From the NCBI RefSeq assembly GCF_004116955.1, contig NZ_CP026362.1:474501-538500 (forward strand): 64,000 bases of DNA. Reading direction: 5' to 3'. Each line of letters begins with the position of its first letter. The stretch's first letter is position 1. Positions 39,088-47,923 of the stretch are shown here, piece by piece. A program made the translations under genes and the position numbers. The stretch comes from Bacillus vallismortis. Lineage in GTDB: Bacteria > Bacillota > Bacilli > Bacillales > Bacillaceae. Under the pieces are notes generated by a model that had not been told where the DNA came from, made no database searches, and worked only from the letters and a program-made list of their open reading frames with translations.

Positions 39088-40023
39088 TTAAATAAATGAC
39101 CATAAATCAGTTGATAAATACCGTTCTCCCGTATCGGCTGTCATGCAGACCACGACTTGGTCAGGAGAGAGGCGTTTCGCTGTTTCGATTGCCGCATAGC
39201 AGGCAGCGCCTGATGAAGGGCCGACAAGTATTCCTTCTTCGGCAGCAAGGCGCCTAGTCGTCGTATAGGCGTCTTCATCAGAGATTTTAATAATTTCGTC
39301 ATAGACGTCTTGATTTAAAATGGGAGGAATAAAGCCCGGGCTTGTCCCTACAAGCTTATGTGCGCCGGGCTTTCCTCCGGATAATACAGGCGAACCCGCG
39401 GGCTCAACAACATGAACCGTGATATCCGGGAAAAGCTCTTTGAGCGCTTCGCCTGTTCCTGTAATGGTTCCTCCTGTTCCGGAAGAGGCGACAAAAGCGC
39501 CGAGCGGTTTGCCGATTTCCTCTATTGCCCGGGCAATTTCAGGCGCCGTTGTTTTTCGGTGCGCGTCAGGATTTGCAGTGTTATCAAACTGCATGGGAAT
39601 ATAGCTGTTCGGAATTTGTTCAGCAAGCTCTTTTGCTTTTTTGATGCTGCCCGGCATTCTTTCCGCTCCGGGTGTTAACACAACCTCTGCGCCGTAAGCT
39701 TTAAGAAGGTTGATTCGTTCCTTTGTCATCGTATCAGGCATGACTAAGATTGCCTTGTAGCCGCGTGCCGCCGCATTCATGGCGAGCCCGATGCCGGTAT
39801 TTCCGCTAGTCGGCTCTATAATCACTGATCCCGGTTTGAGCAAACCGTTTTGTTCTGCTTCTATTATCATATGATAAGCGGCTCTGTCTTTCACACTGCC
39901 GCTCGGATTGAAAAATTCAAGCTTTAAATAGACTTGTGCCGCGTTTTCCGGCTGAAGCCGATTCAATCTCACAAGCGGTGTATCTCCAATCAGATCAGCT
40001 GTATTTTCAACGATTTTCAACAT
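39088..40023 (-). CDS. ytkP: Cysteine synthase-like PLP protein (CysK paralogue)
   Basis: Beta-family PLP enzyme of 311 residues, the size of CysK. The PLP lysine is in PSGSVKDRAA (near residue 45), followed by EPTSGNTGIGLA (near 70) and the phosphate loop GTGGTITGTG (near 176), with PSSG near 262. All catalytic features of O-acetylserine sulfhydrylase are present, but the real substrate is not known since Bacillus has other CysK/MccA enzymes. ATG 40023 is chosen because AAAGGA abuts the upstream ATG (40029) and is spaced 6 bases from this one. Confidence 0.9.
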   Translation of the reverse strand: MLKIVENTADLIGDTPLVRLNRLQPENAAQVYLKLEFFNPSGSVKDRAAYHMIIEAEQNGLLKPGSVIIEPTSGNTGIGLAMNAAARGYKAILVMPDTMTKERINLLKAYGAEVVLTPGAERMPGSIKKAKELAEQIPNSYIPMQFDNTANPDAHRKTTAPEIARAIEEIGKPLGAFVASSGTGGTITGTGEALKELFPDITVHVVEPAGSPVLSGGKPGAHKLVGTSPGFIPPILNQDVYDEIIKISDEDAYTTTRRLAAEEGILVGPSSGAACYAAIETAKRLSPDQVVVCMTADTGERYLSTDLWSFI

Positions 40024-40080
40024 TGTCATTCCTTTCTGAATAAAACAAGTGTCATATAATATCCTAACATAATAAACGTT

Positions 40081-40121
40081 TGTGCGAGAGTGTTTTCATA
40101 CACTGTTCCTCTATTCGCACA
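40081..40121. repeat. Stem-loop in the divergent ytkP-thpR region
   Basis: TGTGCGA (40081-40087) pairs with TCGCACA (40115-40121), with inner pairing AGTGT/ACACT. No T-run on either side, so it may be a structured leader or an operator. Function unknown. Confidence 0.35.
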
Positions 40122-40171
40122 GCCTCTTTATTGATAAAATAATAGCAGTTGCAGAAGGGAGTGTCAGACGG

Positions 40172-40723
40172 ATGCCAGATATACGGCCTCATTATTTCAT
40201 CGGCGTTCCCATTCCTGAGGGAATTGCGAATCCGATTTACCGGGCTGCGAAAAACGAGCCGGTTTTGACGTTTCAAAAATGGGTGCACCCGCTTGACTAT
40301 CATATTACGTTAATTTTTCTAGGAGCGGCGGATGATACACAAATCCAGCAGCTTGAAGGCTCGCTGGCTGCGCTTGCTTCAGATACCGATCCGTTTCCGA
40401 TTGAGTTTGGCAAAATTGATGTATTCGGCGACCGGAGAAGGCCGCGTGTTTTACACCTCGAGCCAAAGAAAAACAAGGCACTTGAAACCCTTCGGGAACA
40501 AACAAAACAGGCTGTTCTCCAAGCCGGCTTTCAAGTGGAAAAAAGGCCGTATCACCCGCATATGACGCTGGCCAGAAAATGGACAGGCGAAGAAGGATTT
40601 CCGTCACATGTTCCATTTGAAAGCGGCGAGGTTTCGATGCGGGCTGAACGGTTTTCGCTCTTTCAAATACACTTAAACCAATCACCAAAATACGAAGAAA
40701 TATTTAAATTTCATTTATCATAA
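40172..40723 (+). CDS. thpR: RNA 2',3'-cyclic phosphodiesterase / 2'-5' RNA ligase ThpR
   Basis: A 183-residue 2H phosphoesterase. Both catalytic HxT motifs are present: YHITLIFLG (near residue 45) and HPHMTLARK (near 132), the pair that defines the LigT/ThpR family. ATG 40172 has AAGGGAGTG upstream and removes an unlikely N-terminal extension. In B. subtilis terms this is ytlP. It is 25 bases before ytlQ, so both probably form one transcript with ytlR and amyX. The physiological RNA substrate is not established. Confidence 0.88.
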   Translation: MPDIRPHYFIGVPIPEGIANPIYRAAKNEPVLTFQKWVHPLDYHITLIFLGAADDTQIQQLEGSLAALASDTDPFPIEFGKIDVFGDRRRPRVLHLEPKKNKALETLREQTKQAVLQAGFQVEKRPYHPHMTLARKWTGEEGFPSHVPFESGEVSMRAERFSLFQIHLNQSPKYEEIFKFHLS

Positions 40724-40748
40724 TTCATTGCGGAGTGGAGAAACCAAT

Positions 40749-41663
40749 ATGGCACAAATCATCAAAATTCATGATTATATATCGAGATATGAGCTTGATC
40801 CGTACCATTACATCAATCAGTTTGTACGGCTGAAAAAAGAGCGCTGGCTTTCACTATTAGAAGCAGCGGAGCGCCAGCATGAAGAAAGACAAGCCAGGGC
40901 CAAAGAGCCGGAACCGGTGCAGAAACGAAAAAAATTTTCATTGAAAAGAAGAAAAGAAGAGATAAACGCCGATATACAAGAAGAGAGACACCAATGGTTT
41001 GAGGAAGAGGACAATTTCCATGTAAGGCTGCCGACGAGCAGAATGGCGCTTGCTTCTTTTTATAAAAGACATTTATATGAATTTCAGCTCAAATGGGCAA
41101 GCTCTACTCTTGCAGAAATGTCTCATCTCTCAAACCAGGTGAAGCAGGACCGCATTTTGCGTTATCTGACCCAGCAGCTGCCTGATTCTTATTTCATTAT
41201 GTATAAGCCTGTGCTGAAAATTCAGCAGGCGGCGGTTGAATTAAGCATTGTGATTATTTCCCCTCTAGACATTTATTGCGTTACGTTCTTAGAGGCGGAA
41301 GAAGACAGTGTGTACATAGGGTCTAAAAATCGTTTTTGGGAGAAGAAAACAGCCTCTCAAACTGCATCAGTGTTAAATCCGGGGCTTAGCCTGTTTCGAA
41401 CGGAATCCGTTGTGTCAAAGATCATAAAGGAAAAGCAGGCCGATATACCGGTTCGCAAATTGCTTCTGAGCAGAACATCGTATATCGATTATCCGGAGGC
41501 GCCATATGGATTGGAAATAGTGGATAAGCGGAGCGCCGAAGAGTGGATGGAGCGGCAGAAGAAAAACACCGCCCCGGTTAAACATCATCAGGTAAAGGCT
41601 GCAAAGGCTCTATTGTCTTACTGCATGTCTGATTCCTATCGCAGACGAGAATGGCTGGAGTAA
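40749..41663 (+). CDS. ytlQ: YtlQ, unknown function, degenerate NERD-like domain
   Basis: 304 residues, cytoplasmic, no function assigned. The N-terminal third is helical and highly charged, with a basic patch near residues 66-75 ([13 protein letters not shown]). A central part (about residues 150-215: [20 protein letters not shown], then [13 protein letters not shown]) reads like the core of nuclease-related NERD domains, which have E-I-D, a strand with VVVSPxGIYVIE-K, then a Gly and Trp. Here the acidic and lysine positions are not conserved, so it would be inactive. ATG 40749 follows GGAGTGGAG. Gene order places it between thpR and ytlR. Domain assignment is my inference. Confidence 0.82.
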   Translation: MAQIIKIHDYISRYELDPYHYINQFVRLKKERWLSLLEAAERQHEERQARAKEPEPVQKRKKFSLKRRKEEINADIQEERHQWFEEEDNFHVRLPTSRMALASFYKRHLYEFQLKWASSTLAEMSHLSNQVKQDRILRYLTQQLPDSYFIMYKPVLKIQQAAVELSIVIISPLDIYCVTFLEAEEDSVYIGSKNRFWEKKTASQTASVLNPGLSLFRTESVVSKIIKEKQADIPVRKLLLSRTSYIDYPEAPYGLEIVDKRSAEEWMERQKKNTAPVKHHQVKAAKALLSYCMSDSYRRREWLE

Positions 41664-41711
41664 AAGAGAACGATTTGAGCGGTTTTCTCATAACATAAGC
41701 AGGTGAGAAAG

Positions 41712-42641
41712 ATGAGCCATTGGTTTTTTATTATTAATCCGACAGCGGGGCATCGAAACGGCCTGCGTGTTTGGAAGTCTATTCAAAAGGAATTGGTCAA
41801 ACGAAAAGTCGAGCACCGCTCATTTTTAACTGAACACCCGGGACACGCAGAGGTGCTCGCCAGGCAGATTTCAACGATACAGGAATACAAGCTGAAGCGC
41901 CTGATTGTCATTGGCGGAGACGGAACCATGCATGAAGTTGTCAACGGACTGAAAGATGTTGACGATATCGAACTAAGTTTTGTGCCAGCGGGTGCATATA
42001 ATGATTTTTCGAGAGGATTTTCTATTAAAAAAATGGATCTGATACAGGAAATCAGGAAGCAAAAGCGTCCGTTAACCAGAACCTTTCATTTAGGGAGCGT
42101 TCAATTCCTTCAGGATAAATCACAGATCCTTTTTTTTATGAATCATATCGGGATCGGGTTTGACGCATATGTCAATAAAAAGGCGATGGAATTTCCGTTA
42201 AGACGGGTTTTACTGTTTCTGCGCCTGCGATTTCTTGTGTACCCGCTTTCCCATTTGCACGCCTCGGCGACCTTTAAGCCGTTTTCATTAGCTTGTACAA
42301 CGGAAGGCGAGACGCATGAATTTCATGATGTGTGGTTTGCGATTGTATCCAACCATCCATTTTATGGGGGCGGCATGAAGGCGGCGCCGCTTGCAAATCC
42401 GCGCGAGAAGGCATTTGATATCGTGATCGTTGAAAATCAGCCGTTTTTGAAAAAATATTGGCTATTATGTCTGATGGCTTTTGGTAAACATACAAAGATG
42501 GCCGGCGTTACGATGTTTAAAGCAAAAGACATTACGTTTTACACGAAGGACAAAATTCCGTTTCATGCTGACGGTGAAATCATGGGAACCACCCCGTTTC
42601 GTTTGGCATCCAGTCCTTCACCCCTAAAGATCAAAACATAA
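41712..42641 (+). CDS. ytlR: Diacylglycerol/lipid kinase-like protein
   Basis: 309 residues with the diacylglycerol-kinase catalytic domain: NPTAGHRNG (residues 9-17) and the nucleotide-binding GGDGTMHEVVNG (near 69-80). The C-terminal beta-sandwich part includes FHADGEIM. B. subtilis has the related DgkB, BmrU and YerQ-type enzymes, so the lipid substrate of this one (YtlR) is uncertain. ATG 41712 has AGGTGAG 6 bases upstream; the GTG at 41703 lies in that site. It ends 24 bases before amyX, likely the same transcript. Confidence 0.87.
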   Translation: MSHWFFIINPTAGHRNGLRVWKSIQKELVKRKVEHRSFLTEHPGHAEVLARQISTIQEYKLKRLIVIGGDGTMHEVVNGLKDVDDIELSFVPAGAYNDFSRGFSIKKMDLIQEIRKQKRPLTRTFHLGSVQFLQDKSQILFFMNHIGIGFDAYVNKKAMEFPLRRVLLFLRLRFLVYPLSHLHASATFKPFSLACTTEGETHEFHDVWFAIVSNHPFYGGGMKAAPLANPREKAFDIVIVENQPFLKKYWLLCLMAFGKHTKMAGVTMFKAKDITFYTKDKIPFHADGEIMGTTPFRLASSPSPLKIKT

Positions 42642-42665
42642 ACGCCGTTAGGAGGAGAGCTTCCG

Positions 42666-44822
42666 ATGGTCAGTATCCGCCGCAGCTTTGAAGCGTATGT
42701 CGATGACGTGAATATCATTACGGTTCTAATTCCGGCTGAACAAAAAGGCATCATGAAACCGCCTTTTCGGCTGGAGACAGAAACAACAGATGTCCCTTTG
42801 ATTGTCAGGGAGGAATATCCGCTTGAAGAAAAATATAAGTACGTCTGCGTAGCGGACCGTGCAGTGACTCTCGGGACAACACATGCGGTGAGTGCGTCCA
42901 GCGGCGACAAAACGGATCTCCAAATAGGCGCGGTCATCCGGACGGGCGCGTTTGATGATGAATTTTATTATGACGGAGAGCTGGGGGCTGTTTATACTGC
43001 GGATTATACTGAATTTAAAGTATGGGCGCCTGCCGCGGCCTCGGCTGCTGTCAGGCTTTCACATCCGAATAAAAGCGGGCGCACATTCCAAATGGTTCGG
43101 ATGGAAAAAGGCGTCTACACCGTAACTGTCGCCGGTGATCTTCACGGGTATGAATATGTGTTCTGCATTTGCAACAATTCAGAATGGACGGAAACCGTTG
43201 ACCCGTATGCAAAGGCCGTGACGGTAAATGGGGAGAAGGGTGTCGTCCTGCGTCCGGATCAAATGAAAGAGGGCGACCCTCTCGCACCATTCTCCAATCC
43301 TGTGGATGCTGTCATTTACGAGATGCACATCCGCGACTTCTCCACCGATGAAAACAGCGGCATGAAAAACAAGGGAAAATACTTAGCGCTGACGGAAACT
43401 GATACGCAAACCGCAAATGGCTGTTCTTCCGGACTGGCGTATGTAAAAGAGCTCGGCGTTACACATGTAGAGCTTCTGCCGGTAAATGATTTTGCCGGAG
43501 TTGATGAAGAGAAGCCGCTTGATGCTTACAATTGGGGATATAACCCGCTTCATTTTTTTGCCCCGGAGGGAAGTTACGCCTCAACTCCTCATGATCCTCA
43601 AATAAGAAAAACAGAGTTAAAACAAATGATCAAAACCCTTCATCAGCATGGCCTGCGCGTCATTTTGGATGTTGTCTTTAACCATGTGTACGAAAGGGAG
43701 AATTCCCCTTTTGAAAAGACAGTGCCAGGCTATTTTTTCCGGCATGACGAATTTGGGATGCCGTCAAACGGCACAGGCGTTGGCAATGACATCGCGTCAG
43801 AAAGACGGATGGCGAGAAAATTCATCGCGGATTGCGTCATCTATTGGATTGAGGAATACGATGCCGACGGCTTCCGCTTTGATCTGCTCGGTATTTTAGA
43901 TATGGACACCGTGCTTTACATGAAAGAAAAAGCAACAGCGGTAAAGCCCGGAATTCTGCTTTTTGGAGAAGGATGGGATTTGGCGACACCGCTGCCTCAT
44001 GAACAGAAAGCCACTTTGGCGAATGCTTCAAAAATGCCGGGCATCGGCTTTTTTAATGATATGTTTCGTGATGCTGTGAAAGGGAACACCTTTCATCTCA
44101 TGGCAGCGGGCTTTGCGCTCGGCTGCGGTGAAGCAGCGGAAACCGTTATGCACGGAATTGCCGGGTCTTCGGGATGGAAGGCATTAGCACCAATCGTTCC
44201 TGAACCGAGCCAGTCCATCAATTATGTTGAGTCACACGACAATCACACTTTTTGGGATAAAATGTCCTTTGCGCTGCCTCAAGAAACTGACAGCCGAAAG
44301 AGAAGCAGACAAAGGCTGGCAGCCGCGATTATCTTGCTTGCCCAGGGAGTGCCGTTTATTCACAGCGGACAGGAATTTTTCCGAACGAAGCAGGGTGTGG
44401 AAAACAGCTATCAATCCAGTGACAGCATCAACCAGCTGGATTGGGGTCGGCGTGAAACATTCAAAGAAGATGTTGACTACATCCGCAGACTGATTTCGCT
44501 AAGAAAAGCGCACCCGGCGTTCCGTCTCAGATCGGCTGCAGACATCAAGCGCCATTTGGAATGTTTGACGCTCAACGAACTCCTCATCGCATACAGGCTT
44601 TTTGATCTCGGCGAGGTTGATGAATGGGAAGACATCATCGTGATCCACCACGCGAGTCCGGAATCTGTGGAGTGGAAGTTGCCAAACGACAAAACGTACC
44701 GGCTTTTATGTGATACATCGGGTTTTCGGCAAGACCTGAAAGAAATCAAGAAAGCGGTTGCGGTAAACGGTCTCGGAACGGTTATCTTATATTTAGCATC
44801 AGATCTTAAGAGTTTTGCTTGA
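42666..44822 (+). CDS. amyX: Type I pullulanase
   Basis: Debranching enzyme of GH13 that cleaves alpha-1,6 links in pullulan and branched maltodextrins. 718 residues: a CBM48-type N-terminal domain (near residues 110-200), then the (beta/alpha)8 barrel. The pullulanase signature YNWGYNP is at about residue 281, followed by the four GH13 regions: DVVFNHVY (near 337), GFRFDLLG (nucleophile Asp near 404), EGWD (acid/base Glu near 436) and SHDNHT (near 521). No signal peptide, so the enzyme is intracellular and acts on glycogen or imported dextrins. GGAGGAG precedes the ATG. Confidence 0.95.
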   Translation: MVSIRRSFEAYVDDVNIITVLIPAEQKGIMKPPFRLETETTDVPLIVREEYPLEEKYKYVCVADRAVTLGTTHAVSASSGDKTDLQIGAVIRTGAFDDEFYYDGELGAVYTADYTEFKVWAPAAASAAVRLSHPNKSGRTFQMVRMEKGVYTVTVAGDLHGYEYVFCICNNSEWTETVDPYAKAVTVNGEKGVVLRPDQMKEGDPLAPFSNPVDAVIYEMHIRDFSTDENSGMKNKGKYLALTETDTQTANGCSSGLAYVKELGVTHVELLPVNDFAGVDEEKPLDAYNWGYNPLHFFAPEGSYASTPHDPQIRKTELKQMIKTLHQHGLRVILDVVFNHVYERENSPFEKTVPGYFFRHDEFGMPSNGTGVGNDIASERRMARKFIADCVIYWIEEYDADGFRFDLLGILDMDTVLYMKEKATAVKPGILLFGEGWDLATPLPHEQKATLANASKMPGIGFFNDMFRDAVKGNTFHLMAAGFALGCGEAAETVMHGIAGSSGWKALAPIVPEPSQSINYVESHDNHTFWDKMSFALPQETDSRKRSRQRLAAAIILLAQGVPFIHSGQEFFRTKQGVENSYQSSDSINQLDWGRRETFKEDVDYIRRLISLRKAHPAFRLRSAADIKRHLECLTLNELLIAYRLFDLGEVDEWEDIIVIHHASPESVEWKLPNDKTYRLLCDTSGFRQDLKEIKKAVAVNGLGTVILYLASDLKSFA

Positions 44823-44853
44823 CGAAGTTTGTGCTATAGCGCTAAAATTTAAA

Positions 44854-44904
44854 GGACGGCTATTGATTAGCATATGAGACTCTCAATAGCTGTCTTTTTT
44901 ATTT
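44854..44904 (+). terminator. Terminator of the thpR-ytlQ-ytlR-amyX unit
   Basis: GACGGCTATTGA and TCAATAGCTGTC pair around a 15-base loop and are followed by TTTTTTATTTT. Confidence 0.8.
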
Positions 44905-45001
44905 TCATACGATTCTTACGAAAAAGGCACTCGCGGGATAGACTAGAGACGATTAGCCTTTATTCTAAAATATTTTAAGAAATGATGGGTTGAACATTGA
45001 T

Positions 45002-45799
45002 ATGAACTGGTTGGGACAATTACTAGGTAGCGATTGGGAGATCTTCCCCGCCGGAGGAGCTACAGGAGATGCATATTATGCGAAACATAACGGGCAGCAG
45101 CTTTTTTTAAAACGTAATAGCTCACCTTTTTTAGCTGTTTTATCCGCCGAAGGCATTGTTCCGAAGCTGGTTTGGACAAAACGGATGGAAAATGGGGACG
45201 TGATAACGGCCCAGCACTGGATGACCGGCAGAGAGCTGAAGCCAAAAGATATGAGCGAACGGCCCGTTGCTGAATTGCTTCGTAAAATACACACATCAAA
45301 AGCCTTGCTGGACATGCTGAAGAGACTTGGAAAAGAACCGCTGAACCCGGGGGCTCTTTTGTCTCAGCTTAAGCAGGCTGTATTTGCTGTGCAGCAATCT
45401 TCGCCGCTGATTCAAGAAGGGATCAAGTATTTAGAAGAACATCTGCATGAAGTGCATTTCGGTGAGAAAGTCGTTTGCCATTGTGATGTCAATCATAATA
45501 ACTGGCTATTGTCTGAAGACAACCAGCTGTATTTAATTGACTGGGACGGCGCCATGATCGCCGATCCGGCGATGGATCTCGGCCCTTTGCTGTACCACTA
45601 CGTCGAAAAGCCAGCTTGGGAGAGCTGGCTGAGCATGTACGGCATTGAGCTAACAGAGGGCCTGCGCCTACGAATGGCTTGGTATGTGTTAGCTGAAACA
45701 ATCACTTTCATCGCCTGGCATCATGCAAAAGGCAATGATAAGAGATTTCATGATGCGATGGAAGAACTGCATATACTCATGAAACGTATCGCTGAATAA
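45002..45799 (+). CDS. ytmP: Phosphotransferase of the APH/choline kinase family
   Basis: About 265 residues with the kinase-like fold: a Brenner-type catalytic loop HCDVNHNNWLL (near residue 153) and the metal-binding LIDWDGA (near 173). The family includes aminoglycoside phosphotransferases and choline kinases; nothing points to antibiotic resistance. The start is unsettled: ATG 45002 gives MNWLGQLLG, while TTG 44990 would add four residues, and neither has a strong ribosome binding site. Its stop codon directly abuts that of the convergent ytzH with no base between. The substrate is unknown. Confidence 0.85.
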   Translation: MNWLGQLLGSDWEIFPAGGATGDAYYAKHNGQQLFLKRNSSPFLAVLSAEGIVPKLVWTKRMENGDVITAQHWMTGRELKPKDMSERPVAELLRKIHTSKALLDMLKRLGKEPLNPGALLSQLKQAVFAVQQSSPLIQEGIKYLEEHLHEVHFGEKVVCHCDVNHNNWLLSEDNQLYLIDWDGAMIADPAMDLGPLLYHYVEKPAWESWLSMYGIELTEGLRLRMAWYVLAETITFIAWHHAKGNDKRFHDAMEELHILMKRIAE

Positions 45800-46078
45800 T
45801 CAGGAATATGAATCCATTTGCTCTACCCATTGAGACAGGCTGGTCTGATGCTCTTGTATGTGTGAGTCGATGGATTTGGACGATATTCCTGATTGGCTGT
45901 AGCGGTAAACATCTTCAAGCACGTTTTTGAAGTTTGAATCAAGCTCGGTGTTTGCCATGAGCGATTTAATCACGCGTTCAAGCTGCTCGTACTCTGCAAC
46001 GGTTCCGCAGCAGTCCAATTGATGGTCAGTCAATATATCCTTTAATAAATGAACTTGATGCTCATAATGTAAACCCAT
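45800..46078 (-). CDS. ytzH: YtzH-like protein, unknown function
   Basis: A 92-residue acidic, helical protein (MGLHYEHQVHLLKDILTDHQ onward) of the YtzH family, known from Bacillus but without assigned function. No signal peptide or membrane segment. ATG 46078 is chosen because GAAGGGAT lies upstream; longer reading in the same frame would run into unlikely sequence. It overlaps nothing, but its stop touches that of ytmP on the other strand. It is divergent from trmB, with a 206-base gap. Confidence 0.82.
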   Translation of the reverse strand: MGLHYEHQVHLLKDILTDHQLDCCGTVAEYEQLERVIKSLMANTELDSNFKNVLEDVYRYSQSGISSKSIDSHIQEHQTSLSQWVEQMDSYS

Positions 46079-46284
46079 AACGGTACACATCCCTTCAGTA
46101 TCATACGGGTTAAATTGTTCAAAACAGAGCGTTTTTATACATGTGAAAGGAGTGTTCCGACAGACGGGAACCTCTTTTTTTATATACTCAGCTTTAGCAG
46201 GCACGCTTTAAAAAAACGAGCTTGCGGGTCTTTTTAATTCATGGTATGTTGTTAGTCGAAATAATAGATAGAGGTGTCAATCAT

Positions 46285-46926
46285 ATGAGAATGCGCCACA
46301 AGCCTTGGGCTGATGACTTTTTGGCTGAAAACGCAAATATTGCCATCAGCAACCCTGCTGATTATAAAGGAAAATGGAACACAGTGTTTGGCAACGACAA
46401 TCCCATTCATATCGAGGTGGGGACAGGAAAAGGGCAATTTATTTCTGGAATGGGCAAACAAAATCCAGACATCAATTATATTGGAATTGAGTTATTTAAA
46501 AGCGTTATCGTGACAGCCGTGCAAAAAGTAAAAGATAGTGAAGTGCCAAATGTAAAACTTCTGAATATAGATGCGGACACGTTGACGGATGTATTTGAGC
46601 CAGGTGAGGTCAAACGGGTTTACTTAAACTTTTCTGATCCTTGGCCGAAGAAACGCCATGAAAAACGCCGTCTGACATATTCCCACTTCCTCAAAAAATA
46701 TGAAGAAGTAATGGGGAAAGGCGGAGCGATTCATTTTAAAACGGACAACCGCGGCTTGTTTGAGTACTCTTTGAAGAGCTTCTCTGAGTACGGCCTGCTG
46801 CTGACATATGTCAGTCTCGACCTGCATAACAGCCATCTGGAAGGCAATATTATGACAGAATATGAAGAAAAATTCTCAGCGCTCGGCCAGCCGATCTATC
46901 GGGCTGAGGTTGAATGGAGAACATAA
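46285..46926 (+). CDS. trmB: tRNA (guanine-N7-)-methyltransferase
   Basis: Methylates G46 of tRNA using S-adenosylmethionine. 213 residues with the SAM-binding motif [11 protein letters not shown] (near residues 42-52), [11 protein letters not shown] (near 118, the family signature) and [11 protein letters not shown] (near 154). ATG 46285 gives the family N-terminus [13 protein letters not shown] and has GAGGTG upstream; the frame stays open for 21 codons further upstream, but without a site. Older name ytmQ. A terminator follows directly. Confidence 0.95.
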   Translation: MRMRHKPWADDFLAENANIAISNPADYKGKWNTVFGNDNPIHIEVGTGKGQFISGMGKQNPDINYIGIELFKSVIVTAVQKVKDSEVPNVKLLNIDADTLTDVFEPGEVKRVYLNFSDPWPKKRHEKRRLTYSHFLKKYEEVMGKGGAIHFKTDNRGLFEYSLKSFSEYGLLLTYVSLDLHNSHLEGNIMTEYEEKFSALGQPIYRAEVEWRT

Positions 46927-46960
46927 ACAGACTCTGATACAGGAGTCTGTTTTTTTTATG
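46926..46960 (+). terminator. trmB terminator
   Basis: AACAGACTC and GAGTCTGTT with a TGATACAG loop and eight T residues, starting at the trmB stop. Confidence 0.9.
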
Positions 46961-46995
46961 GGCCGTTTGCTACCATGATGACAGGAGGGATGAAA

Positions 46996-47841
46996 ATGGA
47001 AACAATGAAAATGGGAAATTTCACGTTGACCTGGCTTAACGGAGGCGTGACACATATGGACGGAGGCGCCATGTTCGGCGTTGTTCCAAAGCCGCTATGG
47101 TCTAAAAAATATCCAGTTAATGAAAAAAACCAGATTGAACTAAGGACAGATCCGATTCTCATTCAAAAGGACGGGCTCAATATTATCGTCGACGCCGGGA
47201 TTGGTTCCGGCAAGCTGACTGATAAACAAAAACGAAACTATGGTGTGACACAGGAGTCGAATGTGAAAACCTCATTAGCGGCACTCGGATTAACGGTGAA
47301 TGATATTGACGCTGTCGCTATGACACACCTCCATTTCGACCATGCCTGCGGTTTGACGGAATATGAAGGAGAGCAACTCGTGTCAGTTTTTCCGAATGCA
47401 GTGATTTATGCATCAGCTGTTGAGTGGAATGAAATGCGCCATCCTAATATCAGGTCAAAAAATACGTACTGGAAAGAAAACTGGGAGGCTGTTGCCGGCC
47501 AAGTCAAAACCTTTGAAGACACCTTCACGATCACAGAGGGGATTACGCTGCATCACACCGGGGGCCATAGCAACGGCCACAGTGTACTTATATGCGAGGA
47601 TGCGAGTGAAACCGCCGTACATATGGCTGATCTGATGCCGACACACGCCCACCAAAATCCCCTATGGGTGCTGGCTTATGATGATTATCCGATGACCTCC
47701 ATCCCGCAAAAGCAGAAATGGCAGGCATTCGCGGCGGAAAAAGACGCTTGGTTTATTTTTTATCACGATGCCCAATACCGTGCGCTGAAATGGGATGAGA
47801 ATGGAAGTATCAAAGATGCAGTCAAGCGCATAAAGCAATAG
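46996..47841 (+). CDS. ytnP: Metallo-beta-lactamase-fold lactonase YtnP
   Basis: A 281-residue zinc hydrolase of the AHL-lactonase type. The metal motif HLHFDH (near residues 114-119, within [14 protein letters not shown]) is intact, and HTGGHSNGH (near 194) supplies further ligands. In B. subtilis YtnP is a quorum-quenching lactonase reported to interfere with signalling and development in Streptomyces. ATG 46996 is chosen because AGGAGGG (46983-46989) ends 6 bases upstream; the adjacent ATG 46990 is too close. Cytoplasmic, monocistronic. Confidence 0.9.
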   Translation: METMKMGNFTLTWLNGGVTHMDGGAMFGVVPKPLWSKKYPVNEKNQIELRTDPILIQKDGLNIIVDAGIGSGKLTDKQKRNYGVTQESNVKTSLAALGLTVNDIDAVAMTHLHFDHACGLTEYEGEQLVSVFPNAVIYASAVEWNEMRHPNIRSKNTYWKENWEAVAGQVKTFEDTFTITEGITLHHTGGHSNGHSVLICEDASETAVHMADLMPTHAHQNPLWVLAYDDYPMTSIPQKQKWQAFAAEKDAWFIFYHDAQYRALKWDENGSIKDAVKRIKQ

Positions 47842-47923
47842 CATATTTTCATGTTTACCCTGCATGTTTTCCGGATAATAATGCAAACCTAGTACCAATT
47901 ATGCTCAGAAAGGAAGAGGCAGG

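Noticed and set aside
45002-45799. ytmP as an aminoglycoside resistance gene
   Set aside because: It has the APH fold motifs, but it is a conserved housekeeping-position gene in this group and nothing ties it to a drug substrate.
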